Positions 54,377 to 64,000 of a stretch of 64,000 nt of DNA are shown here, piece by piece. The notes below the pieces were generated by a model. That model saw nothing but the letters and a program-made list of their open reading frames with translations, was not told the origin of the DNA and did no database searches. Numbering within the stretch: position 1 is the first letter of the stretch; every line of letters starts with the position of its first letter. The translations under genes were made by a program, and so were the position numbers. Source of the stretch: Peronospora farinosa (lineage: Eukaryota; Oomycota; Peronosporomycetes; Peronosporales; Peronosporaceae); NCBI GenBank assembly GCA_947646735.1, contig CANTFK010000267.1, positions 62,001 to 126,000 of the forward strand, read 5' to 3'.

Positions 54377-54975
54377 TGTAACAGGGCATCTAGTTACGCG
54401 CAACATTAAGTAATAATATTTATTGTTTGGTCTAAAAGTATCCATGATTACTTTTGACCTGTCACTTGGGTGCAATACACAAACGTGATCCACCCTCGTG
54501 AATGTGATATCCATTTATGGATTCACATGAGAAAGGATGACGCTAGTTGAAGCTAGGCATCGCGACGTCTCAGAAGGACGTCAGTTGCGATCTTAAATCT
54601 AGATTAAAGTTCATGCGACAGGATACGCTCCTAAAGAGTCGCGTATCCGATTTATATACATATACATGCAATCAGTAGTAAAGTTGATATTTAATTATTA
54701 TTCATTAAATATAGCTCAGTCTTGAATTTGCTAAACATTAAAGCACCAAGCACGAGAAGCTGAAGAAGCTTCTGCGTGACGTCGGTGCTTTAGTGTTAAG
54801 AAGTTCGTTGCACTCTTGCTTAAGCGAGAGGCAACTGGTGGCACGACTGCTTAAGCAATCTATTTAACCGCATAAACACCCTCGCACGCAAAGGGTAAGA
54901 CGGTCTGACCGCTTCCTTGCTTGTGATGAAGATGTGTGCTAGTAGCACGAGGCAATTTTTTAAAAGTGCCCGTCT
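54377..54975 (+). repeat. C1 3' LTR, U3 type alpha, truncated end
   Basis: 599 bp starting TGTAACAGGGCATC; first half matches the D1 LTR at 7,726, not the C1 5' LTR. It ends GCCCGTCT without the final ACA and then changes to unrelated GATTTAAAC, so the right edge was altered. Confidence 0.85.
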
Positions 54976-55361
54976 GATTTAAACAAATATATAGAAACCT
55001 TACGCTAACAATTGTACACTACACATATATGTCGACTTCACTTATTGCGCGCGTTCATCCTTCGTTAGCTAGCTCGTTGGATGATATTATAGACTTTATC
55101 AACCAATCAGAGGGCATCTTTCACTTGCAGGGACAAAATTATTTTAAAGATAATCTTGTCGGTTATTTATGCAAATTTATACTCTCATTGGCACTTAAAG
55201 TGTGTGCCAACGTCATATAACGAACCCACCTCGTAACGTCACTCCTCCCAACCAACAGTCACAATAGTGACTGATTGATTTAGTGACTCCTTCTGGGAAA
55301 GGGAAGCATTTGTTGGTCTACTAACTTTTTAACCAACAATTTTTAAAGCCTGAAGAAATCC
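54976..55361. other. AT-rich region upstream of the stand-alone asORF-like gene
   Basis: 386 bp. A short ATG frame (55,029-55,220, 63 residues, MSTSLIARVHPSLASSLDDI) has no recognised family. The string CAATTGTACACTA at 55,009 also occurs in fragment E (45,913), hinting that this core derives from a related element. A direct repeat GTGACTGATTGATTTAGTGACT lies near 55,268. Confidence 0.4.
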
Positions 55362-56490
55362 ATGCCCGTTGCCAGGAAGGCGGCAAAGAGCTTGGATGCG
55401 CGTCGGTGCGTAGCCGCTGATGAGGCTTCACAGCCTCATGTGGCAGACGATCACTCGTCTGCTGTTGTCAAACATCATCCTGCAATGTTTGTTGCAGGTC
55501 CACGTGGCTCGATGCCACGTGATGGTGTTAAACCAAAGTTAGAGGTTCTCTACTCTGGCGAGTCGGATGTGTCATCCGACTTGAGAACACGTTCAGCGCT
55601 CTCGGGTTCGCCCGAGGCGCTGGCTCTTTTCCTTGGGGGTCATGGCACGTTGAACAAATCAATGCGCCGTGAAATTTTCGTTTTGTCTTCTAAATTAGAC
55701 AATCCGCCTTCCGAGCCGAGTGTGTCACACTCGGATCGACACGTTGAACGGGATGTCGGTACTTTTATTGACATCATGCAGGAGGACAAAGACCGTGGTG
55801 TCTTACTTGCCGATCCAGAGCTCAAACCGTGGACACTGCCACAACATCTACTTGATCGCTGGTCTGGAATGACCAGCGATAGTCATCAAATACCATTATT
55901 CGATTCATCAAGGCTTCACGGCCTTGACGTCAGTGCGACCAACTATGGCACTGAGCATATGTTCTTCATCGATGTTTTCATAAAACATCGATGGTACAGC
56001 GTGAATCACAAACGTGAAGGTAACGCGCTGTTGCAAGCCTGGAATGCGTTTATCCACAACGTGGAATGTGTTGGACGCGAGGCTTGGATAGACAAGCTTG
56101 CTGCAACCCGCAGCAAGTTTGAAAAGAGAAACCCAACCGGAGCACGTTATAAGTTGCATCGATTCTCCAGAGAGGCTGATTTACCATGCCTCTCTTGGGG
56201 CGACTCGTGTCCCAGTTGTTTAAACAAATCCAATTGAGCTCCATAGGAGGCTTACCTTCTTACTGAGCCCTGGTGGCGGGCCCGCATCTCCCCTGAGATG
56301 CGTGATGAGATTGCTACTTTGCAATCCCTTTACAAGCGCGCTAGACGCTCGTTTTTTTATGGACCCTCGATGCCATCGAATAAGCCTCATCGTACTGCTC
56401 GAAGAGTCCAAGAACGTCTGTCAGTTATCGAGAACGAGGTTCCCAGCTGTCTGCCTAAGGTAGATAGCCGCACCACTGGACGAGGTATGT
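55362..56490 (+). pseudogene. Stand-alone relative of the antisense retroelement protein
   Basis: A 291-residue frame from ATG 55,362 to TGA 56,235, then a TAG three codons on, then the same frame open to 56,490. Block LLQAWNAFIHNVECVGREAW and, 45 residues later, CLSWGDSCPSC align with ALQRSWCAFI...EGCPTC of asORF-A and asORF-B; after the stops EPWWRARISPEMRDEI aligns with their DEWRRHI...SWIAKYERSL block. The upstream KPWTLPQHLLDRWSGMTSD resembles PWSLYDL/SWRLYGL. There is no pol on the opposite strand here, so coding constraint from pol cannot explain the similarity. RS tract and coil are missing, cut off by the C2 LTR at 56,488. It may be a relic of a further element or a captured host gene; its first 250 codons are clean. 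Confidence 0.65.
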
Positions 56491-57087
56491 AGACGGGCAC
56501 TTCTACGAAGTTGCCTCGTACTCCGAGCACACACCTTATGCACAAGCGAGGAAGCGGTTATACCGTCTTTCCTTCGCGTGCGAGGGTGGTTGGGAGGTTG
56601 GTCGACTGCTTAAGCAGTCGTACCACCAGTTGCCTCTCGCTTAAGCGAGAGTGCAACGTACTTCTTAACACTAAAGCACCGACGTCACGCAGAAGCTTTG
56701 CAACTTCTCGAACGTGGTGCGTGTGTTTAAGTAAATTCAAGACTGATTTATATTTAATAGATTTTAACTAAATATAAATCTAAGTACTGATTGGTTAATA
56801 TGTAATGATGGGTGCCATCTCTATAGATGCGCATCCCAACAAGCGAGCTTAAATATATATAAGCTCGCTCAATGACGTAACTGGTTGACGTCATTTGATG
56901 ACGCCTAGTTCCAGCTGGGCGTCATCCCCATCAATGTGAATACACCTAGTGTATATCACATACGCAAGGGTGTGACACATGGTGTCTCTCACCCGAGCGA
57001 CAGGTCTTAAGTACTTACGTACCTTTTTAGACCTGCCCGTTAAGTATCGCATACTTAACGGGGACGTGTAACGTTGAGCCCAATACA
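56488..57087 (-). repeat. C2 3' LTR, U3 type beta
   Basis: 600 bp; revcomp starts TGTATTGGGCTC and matches the C1 5' LTR through U3, while R-U5 carries differences (for example ATAAATCAGTC for AAATAGCTCAGTC). It ends TGTAGACGGGC at 56,488. Confidence 0.88.
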
Positions 57088-57242
57088 CCATCCTCCCCTT
57101 TTAAAACGATTTTTACATCTTGTAAAACATCGCCAGGAGACAGAGAGACTGGCGAGACGTTATAACATGCGCCGCTTAGTCTACTCAATTCTCATGCCAC
57201 CAAAACGTCAGTAAGGCTGATGGGTCGCCTGCAAAGGCGACC

Positions 57243-58640
57243 ATGCAGTCCAACATTAAGCGCACGCGCCGCGATTGTTCGCAGCCGTCGCAAAGTGCTT
57301 CAGTAACTGAGGCGAATCTTCCATCTCACTACAATGTAGATGAAGATCCATCTCTCTTTGTAGATTACAATGAGAGCACGCCATTGCCATCACCCCAAAG
57401 TGGAGATGAGCAAAGCGCATTGATGGGACATATGTTCCCATCATTTGAGGCACCCGTCCTTGAGGAAGCATCTATCCTTCCTACAAGCGAAGGTAAAACC
57501 TCGTCGTCTGCGCCTACGAGCGCAGCGACTAAGACTGAGCGCGCTACTTCGAAAGGAGTAGTCGCGACTCAGTCAGATGTAACTTCTCAAGCTGATGTTT
57601 TGACAATCCATTATGGAGAGTCAGACTCAGATGAGTGTGAGCTTAAAGCTCCACCAAGTACACCTTCGGACTCGCTAGCCCGCCGTCGCGAGGGCGGCTA
57701 CGTGAGTGGTGGCTTGCCACCAATGCCACCTCCATCTGAGTGGATGAACTCGGATGGGTCTAGCGCAGCGCTTTTGCAGCGTGCAACTATAGACGCTCAT
57801 AAATTTTATAGCGTCTTTCCCTTGTGGAAATAGCAGGGCAAAGCACTTGGTCGTGCTTTCCCAATTCCAGTCGTGCTGCGTTCTAGCAAAACAGCCGACG
57901 ACTATGAAGCTGAACTTCGGCGCCGTGTAACGTTGCAGGAAGATGCAACGAAACAACGGTCGCAGCGAATCAGCTTCGCCATGAAGCGTGCGCATGAAAT
58001 TATGGGCGGTAAGCGACCCCCAAGTAATTCTCGCCACGCTTCTTCTGCTAGTCCTTCTGGACCTAGCAGAAAGAAGACAGCTGGTGCTGCTTCACATAAG
58101 CAGTCACCAGCCCAGGCACGTCAACGCGCAAAGCGTCCACAGGCTCCCACGAGTCAAAGCTCGTTGGGTAACCCTTCCACTGGACCAGGATTTGGAGCTT
58201 TCGCTTCACAAACCGGTGGGCCAACAGCCTTCCAACAAGGAAGCGCGTATTCCCTTCCGTGTCCACCAGCACAGGTGGCGCCCGATAGGAGCGGCGATTA
58301 CGCCCACCTACTCGCGGCTGCCTATCCTGCTGCTGTTCAGTCGCAGGCTGAGTCTGATGCGCTGAAAAGGCAGAAGGCAGATCTCGAGAGTCAAATCTCG
58401 CGACTGACTTCGGATCTGCGCGATGTGAGGGCGAGGGATCGTCAGGGGTATGACCGCCTGAAGACCCGTTTGGACATCTTAGAGCGACTGGTGATGAGAG
58501 ACCCACGTCAAGCGCGGAGTCCTCCTCGATCACCGAGTCCTCTATCGCCTCGTTCATACACGGGGAGCCTTTCGGCTTCCTCGTCGCCTGATCGGTCGCG
58601 ACGCTCGACTCACAGTCGGCATCACCATCGGTCTCGTTAG
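57243..58640 (+). pseudogene. Antisense ORF of C2, split by the same amber
   Basis: Mirror of 54,222-52,825: ATG 57,243, 196 codons, TAG at 57,831-57,833, then open to 58,640 (268 codons). It differs from C1 by two residues in the first part (FLDY/FVDY, SDKC/SDEC) and none in the 255 listed C-terminal residues. The stop being shared fits either a functional leaky amber or inheritance of one lesion by DNA duplication. Confidence 0.6.
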
Positions 58641-61600
58641 ACCGATGTGGATATGTGATCTCTTCTGGATCAACATACCGTTTCAGACGACCCACGTAAA
58701 ATACGGGGTGCGTCTTCATATACGGTGGGAGAGTGAGCCTATAATTTAGGTCTCTAACTTCTTCAACCACTGTAAAGGGCCCAATGAATCGGGGCAATAG
58801 CTTAGTAGTACCACCAGGTAGTACAGAGATTGCATGTTTAGGTAGGGTAGCAGTACTTAATAGCACTTTGTCCCCCACACTAAAGTGTTCATTGTTTTTG
58901 CGACCATGCTGGTCTGCATATTGTTTTTGCTTGTCCTGTGCGCTTGCCATCGCGTCACGGACTTTACGTGTGATGGCTAATCGCTCATCCACAAAGCGCT
59001 GAGCTTCGCTTACGCTTTTAGCATCCAGCTCGCCGATGACGCCTCCAAGAGGTCGTTCATGGGTCGACGCTGTTAATAACACTATAGTGTCATCATCAAG
59101 GAGCGCTGGCATTTCTTGCCGTGCCTCCTCTGTGACACCTATAGGGGACGTGACCACTGCTAAATTAGCAGTGTCACTAGGGCAACCTTGGCCCTCTTTG
59201 GCATTCGCACCGAGCGAAGTGAGGGGCCTTCCCCCACTAAGCCTCGGGCTGCGTACAAACGAGACTGGGGTTCGAGGATGACGCAGTCCGTTAATGTAAA
59301 ACGGTGTTTCACCCGTAGTGGCGTGAACACTGTTATTAATAGCGAACTACACGAATGGAAATTGCTTGCTCCATTCTTTAGGAGTCGCTATTGTACGCAA
59401 CACATCCGCCACGACTCGATTGGCCCGTTCTGTTTGGCCATCGGTCTGGGGATGATCAGCGGTTGACATGTGGAGCTTGCTACCCAGCAGCTCGAACACA
59501 TGTCGCCAAAAACCCGACGTAAACCGCGGATCCCGGTCCGATACTATGGACTCGGGCATCCCGTGTAGTCGATACACGTGATCCAGGAACAAGAGGGCAG
59601 CCTCTTTTCCTGAGATCTTGGTGCTACATGGTGCCAAATGCACCATCTTGCTCAGTCTGTCTACAACGACGACGAGCCCCGTCCTGCCTTTATGGTCAGG
59701 CGGTAAGCCAAACATGAATTCCAAACTGACCGACTTCTAACATTCAGTTGGAATCGGCAGTGGCTTCAGTGGTGCACTGTTCGAAGGTGCAGGCTTTATG
59801 CGCTGACACTCTTCACAAGAGCGAATATAGTTGGCCACCCACCGATATAGGTGGGGCCACCAAAATTCCTCTGACACTCGTACGAATGTCTTTTCACGGC
59901 CCAGATGCCCACTAGATGGCGCATCATGGCACTCGTGAAGTATCATCTGCTTGAGATCTGTGTCATGAGGGACATAGATTCTCAAGGGATCACAGGGTGA
60001 CAGTTGATGCCATAATAGACCATCACTGTAACTAAAGCGATTTAGTTTCGCTTTGAGGTGCGACGGAAGGGTAACTTTTCGTCCACCAAAATGATCCAGC
60101 AGCAGGCGACAATGTTCGTCCTGACTGTAACACTCCTTTATATCGGAGGCCATTGAGCTCGTCACATGGTAGGCCTTCATGGCTGCCAATGTTGACGACT
60201 CAACTTGCGCTTTCGCACGAGACACACTATCCTGGTGTCTTGCCTCGAAGTCTGGTCTGCGCGATAACGCGTCAGCCAAGACATTCGACTTACCCGGCTT
60301 ATATTCAACTTTGATATTAAATTCAGAGAAGAATGTTAGCCATCTCGCCATTCTAGGCGAGAGGTGCGGTGAATTTGTAGCGGTCCGCAGTGATGCGTGA
60401 TCCTTGATCCGTATAAACAACAAAAGGTTTGGTGCCCAAGAGGTGCACGCGAAACTTTACAAGGGCATACTTTATTGAAAGTAGCTCCTTGTCATGCACA
60501 GAGTAATTCAGCTCGGCAGCTTTTAAAAGCCGAGACTGATAAGAAATGACACGGTCAACGCCGCTGTCATCCTTCTGCATGAGCGCACTGCCGATTGCAA
60601 AATTGCTTGCATTTCAGACGACGCTAAAGGGCTTATCCGCGTCTGGCAATGCCAATACCGGTGTTTCTACCAGAGATTGCTTCACTGATGTGAACGCATC
60701 TACTTACTCCTTAGACCAAGTCCATTCTGTATCCTTTTTTAAAAGGTCAGACAATGGCTTTGTCTGTTCCGCATAATTCTTGCTGTACTTATGCAAGTAA
60801 TTAGCGAGCCCAAGGAATTGGCGCAGATCCTTCACGTGTCGTGGGACTGGCCATTCCATTACAGCCTTTACCTTTTCTGGGTCTGCTCGTACACCGTGTG
60901 CACCTACGATGCAGCCCAGTACAGGTATCTCGGGGACCCCTATTACGCACTTTTTGCAAGTTTAAATATAATTGGGCGTCACCCAGAGTCTGCAACACAG
61001 CGTCTAAATGACGCTTGTGCGACTCTATCGCGCTCAGACCGTCCTCCGCCCTACTATGCACGAATACATCGTCAAAGTAATGAGGCGCGTAGGCACGGTG
61101 CTGACGCATCACGTGAGCCACCACTCGGTTGAATGTTTCCAAAGCATTTTTCAACCCTTGTGGCATCATAAGACACTCCCACAGCATACCGCTTGGGGTG
61201 CTTAGTGTCGTTTTGTTTACATCGGTATCTCTCATGAGAACCTGATAGTAGCCATCCTTCAGATCCAACGCGGAAAAGATAGTTGACTTTCCCATGGAAC
61301 TCAACAAGACATCTTTCCGCGGGATCGGCGTTTGAGCCGGAATGGTGGCCGTGTTCAGCTTATTATAAGCATGAACCACGCGCCATCCACCTGTTTCTTT
61401 ACGCACACAGAAGGTCGGGCTGCAGTGAGGTGACTTGCTCTCACGTACATGTCCCTCCTTAGCTCGCTTGTCGAAGAACTCATCGATGTAATCGACTTGT
61501 TCCTTCGGCAACAGCCATTGCCTGGTCACACAATACTTGGTGCCAGGCTCCAAGTCAATTTCGTGCCTGATGCCCCTATCGGCCGGTAGGCGGCTCGGCA

Positions 61601-62823
61601 CTTCTGCTGGAAACACATCACGGTGTTTCCACAGAACATCATAGAACGGGCTGTCCTTCAAGGCATCCCAGCCTTGAGCAGCGAACCGTTTCCTTTTGTC
61701 GGTCTCCAAGACGCTCTCATCCATTATGGATGAAGAGCAACAGTCCACCACGTTCTCTTCTGGAACTGATGCGACTATCTGGTGGATCTTTCCTTCCTTT
61801 AGTTCGGACAGGAACAGATCCCACGTCATCTCCGAGGGATTACTATCTCCTCGGCATATCCAATACAAGTTGTAGCACCTCAACTGAGGATGCCTCTGTC
61901 ATTTTGTCTTCGACGGCCTCGAACAACTCGTTCGTAGGTCCGTCCTCTTGGACCGAGACTGATCCAAGGGTCACTCGTTTTGACGTGACCTTGATCGTCT
62001 TAATACGTCTGTTGCTCGTTCTTCGAATCACCACGACCTTTGACCTGGAAGAAGGTGTCTTTGCTATCTCAGCTATAGCAGTCCTTCCAACCGCGCCAGG
62101 CTCATGGCTCTGTGCCGGTTCTTGTGGCGCTTGACTTTCTTTCAGCCCACCCTCAACTTCCACAGGCTCTCGGCTCTGTGCAGGACTATTGGACGCATGA
62201 CTACTTGTCATCGCCCCATTCACTACACCAGTCTTTTCGACCTGGGTAGGAATATGTGTCACCTGGCTTTCCGCCAGTGCACTTCCAACTACACCACTCC
62301 TTTCGAGCTGGGTAGTTCCTGGTGTCGATTGACATACCGTCATCGCACCCTCGACTGTGTTGGACACAGCATCAGCCACATAAGCCTCTCGCAAGAGCAC
62401 ATCCTTTCCGGTGTCTTGCGTAGAGCTAGCGACTGTGCGTGTACGCCAGTCTATCCATTGTTGGTGTTTAGACAACCAAGGCATGCCTAGGATGAGGTCA
62501 TACGGACTCTCCATACCTAGCACTGTGAACTTCTCTTTACAGAAGAAGTCACTGAAACTGAAGGTGAGTTCAACTTGAACTCCCTCCGATTTAACGAGCG
62601 CGCCGTTCGCTAAACGAAAGATCGCCTCTTCTCGCTTGTCATCCTGGCAAAGCGACTCATAACTCGCCGGTCTCTTTTTCAGAGCCGCGAGTTTCACAAA
62701 GTTTTGTGATGCACCCGAATCCACGAGAAGGGTCATCACTTGGTCATAGCCTCGTACTCGAGCGCTATAGACCAAAAGGGTTGAGGTTCGACCTTTCGGA
62801 ACCTCAGGGACTATGCTACCCAT
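58063..62823 (-). pseudogene. pol: C2 Pol, same lesions as C1
   Basis: PR, RT, RNase H, integrase and chromodomain in the order and frames of C1, with the same frameshifts and stops at mirror positions (for example TAG at 59,349 and 59,739, TGA near 60,616, TAA near 60,706). Only scattered substitutions separate the copies (YVNL/YLNL, CEGS/REGS, RQWPLP/RQWLLP, GDLN/RDLN). Confidence 0.9.
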
Positions 62824-62885
62824 TTGTTAGATCACTCTGAACTTAGGGGTAGCTTCAGAGTCCGCGACAGTAGGGCATCCCGCCC

Positions 62886-63979
62886 CTACTGCGCTCCCGC
62901 ATTTCTCGACCCATCTTGGGCAGGTGCTGAACCCGTGCGTCGTGCACGCTGGTTTTTCGCACCTCCCTTCGGGTTGGGAGACCTTTTGCTGGGCGACTTA
63001 GCACCAGCAGCTACTTTGGCATAGAAGCGAGCCATCATATGGCCTCGCTTGCCGCACTTGTAGCATATAACATCTGCATTGTCTAACTCCATAGGAGTGG
63101 CATCCGACTTATCGGTCGACGGCCTGTAATAGGCTGTCGCCGAGGCGCTGTTGTAGGATTGCTCCTCAACTAAGGCAATGTCAATTGCCTCTTCCATCGT
63201 CGCTGGCACCCTTTAGAAAAAGGGCCTGACGCGATGGGCTGTGCCTAAGTCCATTCATGAACGTGGCTACCTTTATACGCTCTGGTATCGGTTCCCCATT
63301 GATGGACGCCGACAGCGACGCATCTCCTGCCAAATTCTTGCAGAGATCGTTTCGCCTGTCGTTCTCCAAAGAAGCGCGCCATAAGCAACACTTCGTTGTT
63401 AGGCGGCTGATACATGGCGCGAATCTTTGCCTTAAAGATCGCCCATGATGGAAATGCATCAGCATTAGCCATTAGCGCAGAGTATGCCCACTCTGACGCT
63501 TTGCCACGAAAGTTGGACATGGCATACGACACCATTCTGGTGTCGTCTTCGATGAGCTGCGCCACTTCACATTGCTCAACTGCTAATAGCCAGTGAACAA
63601 TCGTGTGAGGGACAGTTCCATCGAACTTCGGAGGGTCCATCCGAATGGGCCTCGGTTGAGCAGGCCGGGCAGAGAGCGTCTCAACAGTTCTGTTGAGCGC
63701 CTCATTACGTGCCTGCTCAAGCCTAAGCTCATCCTGAGTCTTAGTGATGGACTCAGCGGTGGCTTGGCTGTTTACCTCGGACGCGTTTCTACGCTGTCCG
63801 AGCACAAACGCCTCAAATTGCTCCAACTGAGCAACATGTTGCTCAGGAGGACAATGCAAGAGGTTGACCAGGGCTTGTTTACCAAGTTTCAGAGCCAAAT
63901 GCTTCACCAACTCCCTATGATGTTGGGAGAGGTGAGGGGAGTCATCCCAATCCACGATGAGATCCATCCGTATCCACAC
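62886..63979 (-). pseudogene. gag: C2 Gag, frameshifted
   Basis: From about 63,979 the frame reads WIRMDLIVDWDDSPHLSQHH, LALKLGKQALVNLLHCPPEQ, the RNEALNRTVETLSARPAQ helix and the capsid core, and shifts after SLQEF (about 63,340) through small deletions relative to C1. It resumes into KCGKRGHMMARF, where the last knuckle Cys is Phe (Cys in C1). It keeps the 24 bp missing from C1 and lacks the solo LTR. ATG 63,967 (MDLIVDW) or an upstream codon is the start. Confidence 0.85.
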
Positions 63980-64000
63980 GCACGCTCAAAGAGACGGATC

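Larger units (their letters stand above)
46508..54975 (+). mobile_element. Ty3/Gypsy element C1, dead, with nested solo LTR
   Basis: 8.5 kb: 5' LTR 46,508-47,110, primer-binding site TGGTAGCACTAGTAGTCC, gag, pol, antisense frame, polypurine tract (ACGGGGGATGG) and 3' LTR 54,377-54,975. No matching 5-bp duplication flanks it (TACCT left, GATTT right). The two LTRs are of different U3 types, which a single insertion cannot produce. Confidence 0.9.
48192..63273. repeat. Large inverted repeat formed by C1 and C2
   Basis: Arms 48,192-54,360 and 57,105-63,273 in opposite orientation, over 98 percent identical by eye and without net indels; symmetry continues outward through gag. The core 54,377-57,087 holds two dissimilar LTRs and the stand-alone asORF-like frame, so identity stops at the polypurine tract. 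Confidence 0.92.
56488..64000 (-). mobile_element. Ty3/Gypsy element C2, minus strand, runs off window
   Basis: 3' LTR at 56,488-57,087, polypurine tract complement CCATCCTCCCC, antisense frame, pol and gag; the 5' LTR is beyond base 64,000. It is the inverted partner of C1: from pol start to antisense start every position pair sums to 111,465, showing no net indel over about 6 kb. Confidence 0.92.

Overview
The window looks like nuclear DNA of a plant-associated oomycete, probably Peronosporales (Phytophthora or downy mildew type). Evidence: short GT-AG introns of roughly 35-110 bp, compact and closely spaced genes, a WRKY19-like Cys/His repeat protein of the kind common in oomycetes, a purine fusion gene in the order GARS-GART-AIRS, and large chromodomain-bearing Ty3/Gypsy retrotransposons. 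The species assignment is inference; the eukaryotic stramenopile-type gene content is seen directly.

Layout. 1-7,610 is a host gene island: an APP1-type phosphatase (cut by the window edge), a CCR4-like nuclease, ribosomal protein uS10/RPS20 and a four-part purine enzyme. 7,726-32,782 is a 25-kb retrotransposon nest. Two copies of element family A (A1, 8,493-16,195, plus; A-prime, 16,353-32,032, minus) face each other across a 157-bp spacer. Each is inserted at the same site of a family C/D element whose 5' LTRs form the two outer ends. A-prime is itself split by a complete, young family B element (22,876-30,697). 32,783-46,507 is a second host island: WRKY19-like protein, TBP-like factor, FCF1, a GYF (CD2BP2-like) protein, a CUE protein, a folate-receptor-like membrane protein, NDUFB7 and LSM12, ending in a fragment of a further retroelement (E). 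46,508-64,000 is a second large inverted repeat: C1 (plus) and C2 (minus, running off the window) surround a 1.5-kb core with a stand-alone relative of the antisense gene described next.

Main discovery candidate. Elements A, B and C each carry a long open reading frame on the strand opposite gag-pol. It starts 110-156 bp inside the 3' LTR and runs back over the chromodomain end of pol. The A and B proteins are clearly homologous in a W-C-A-F-I plus C-x-x-C domain that lies largely or wholly outside pol, followed by an Arg/Ser-rich segment and a C-terminal coiled coil. C has a coiled-coil and RS-rich counterpart broken by one in-frame amber codon. E keeps a coiled-coil antisense frame, and a free-standing relative of the N-terminal domain sits at 55,362. 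This suggests a conserved antisense accessory gene, comparable in position with retroviral antisense genes.

Expression logic of the elements. A and B have a textbook -1 frameshift signal (A AAA AAC, 8-nt spacer, stem-loop holding the gag stop codon), and pol lies in the -1 frame. C keeps the stem-loop but not the slippery site and has an ATG for pol. C1 and C2 share at least seven inactivating lesions and have no net length difference over about 6 kb, so they were copied as DNA after the element had died. Most elements here are broken; B is closest to intact.
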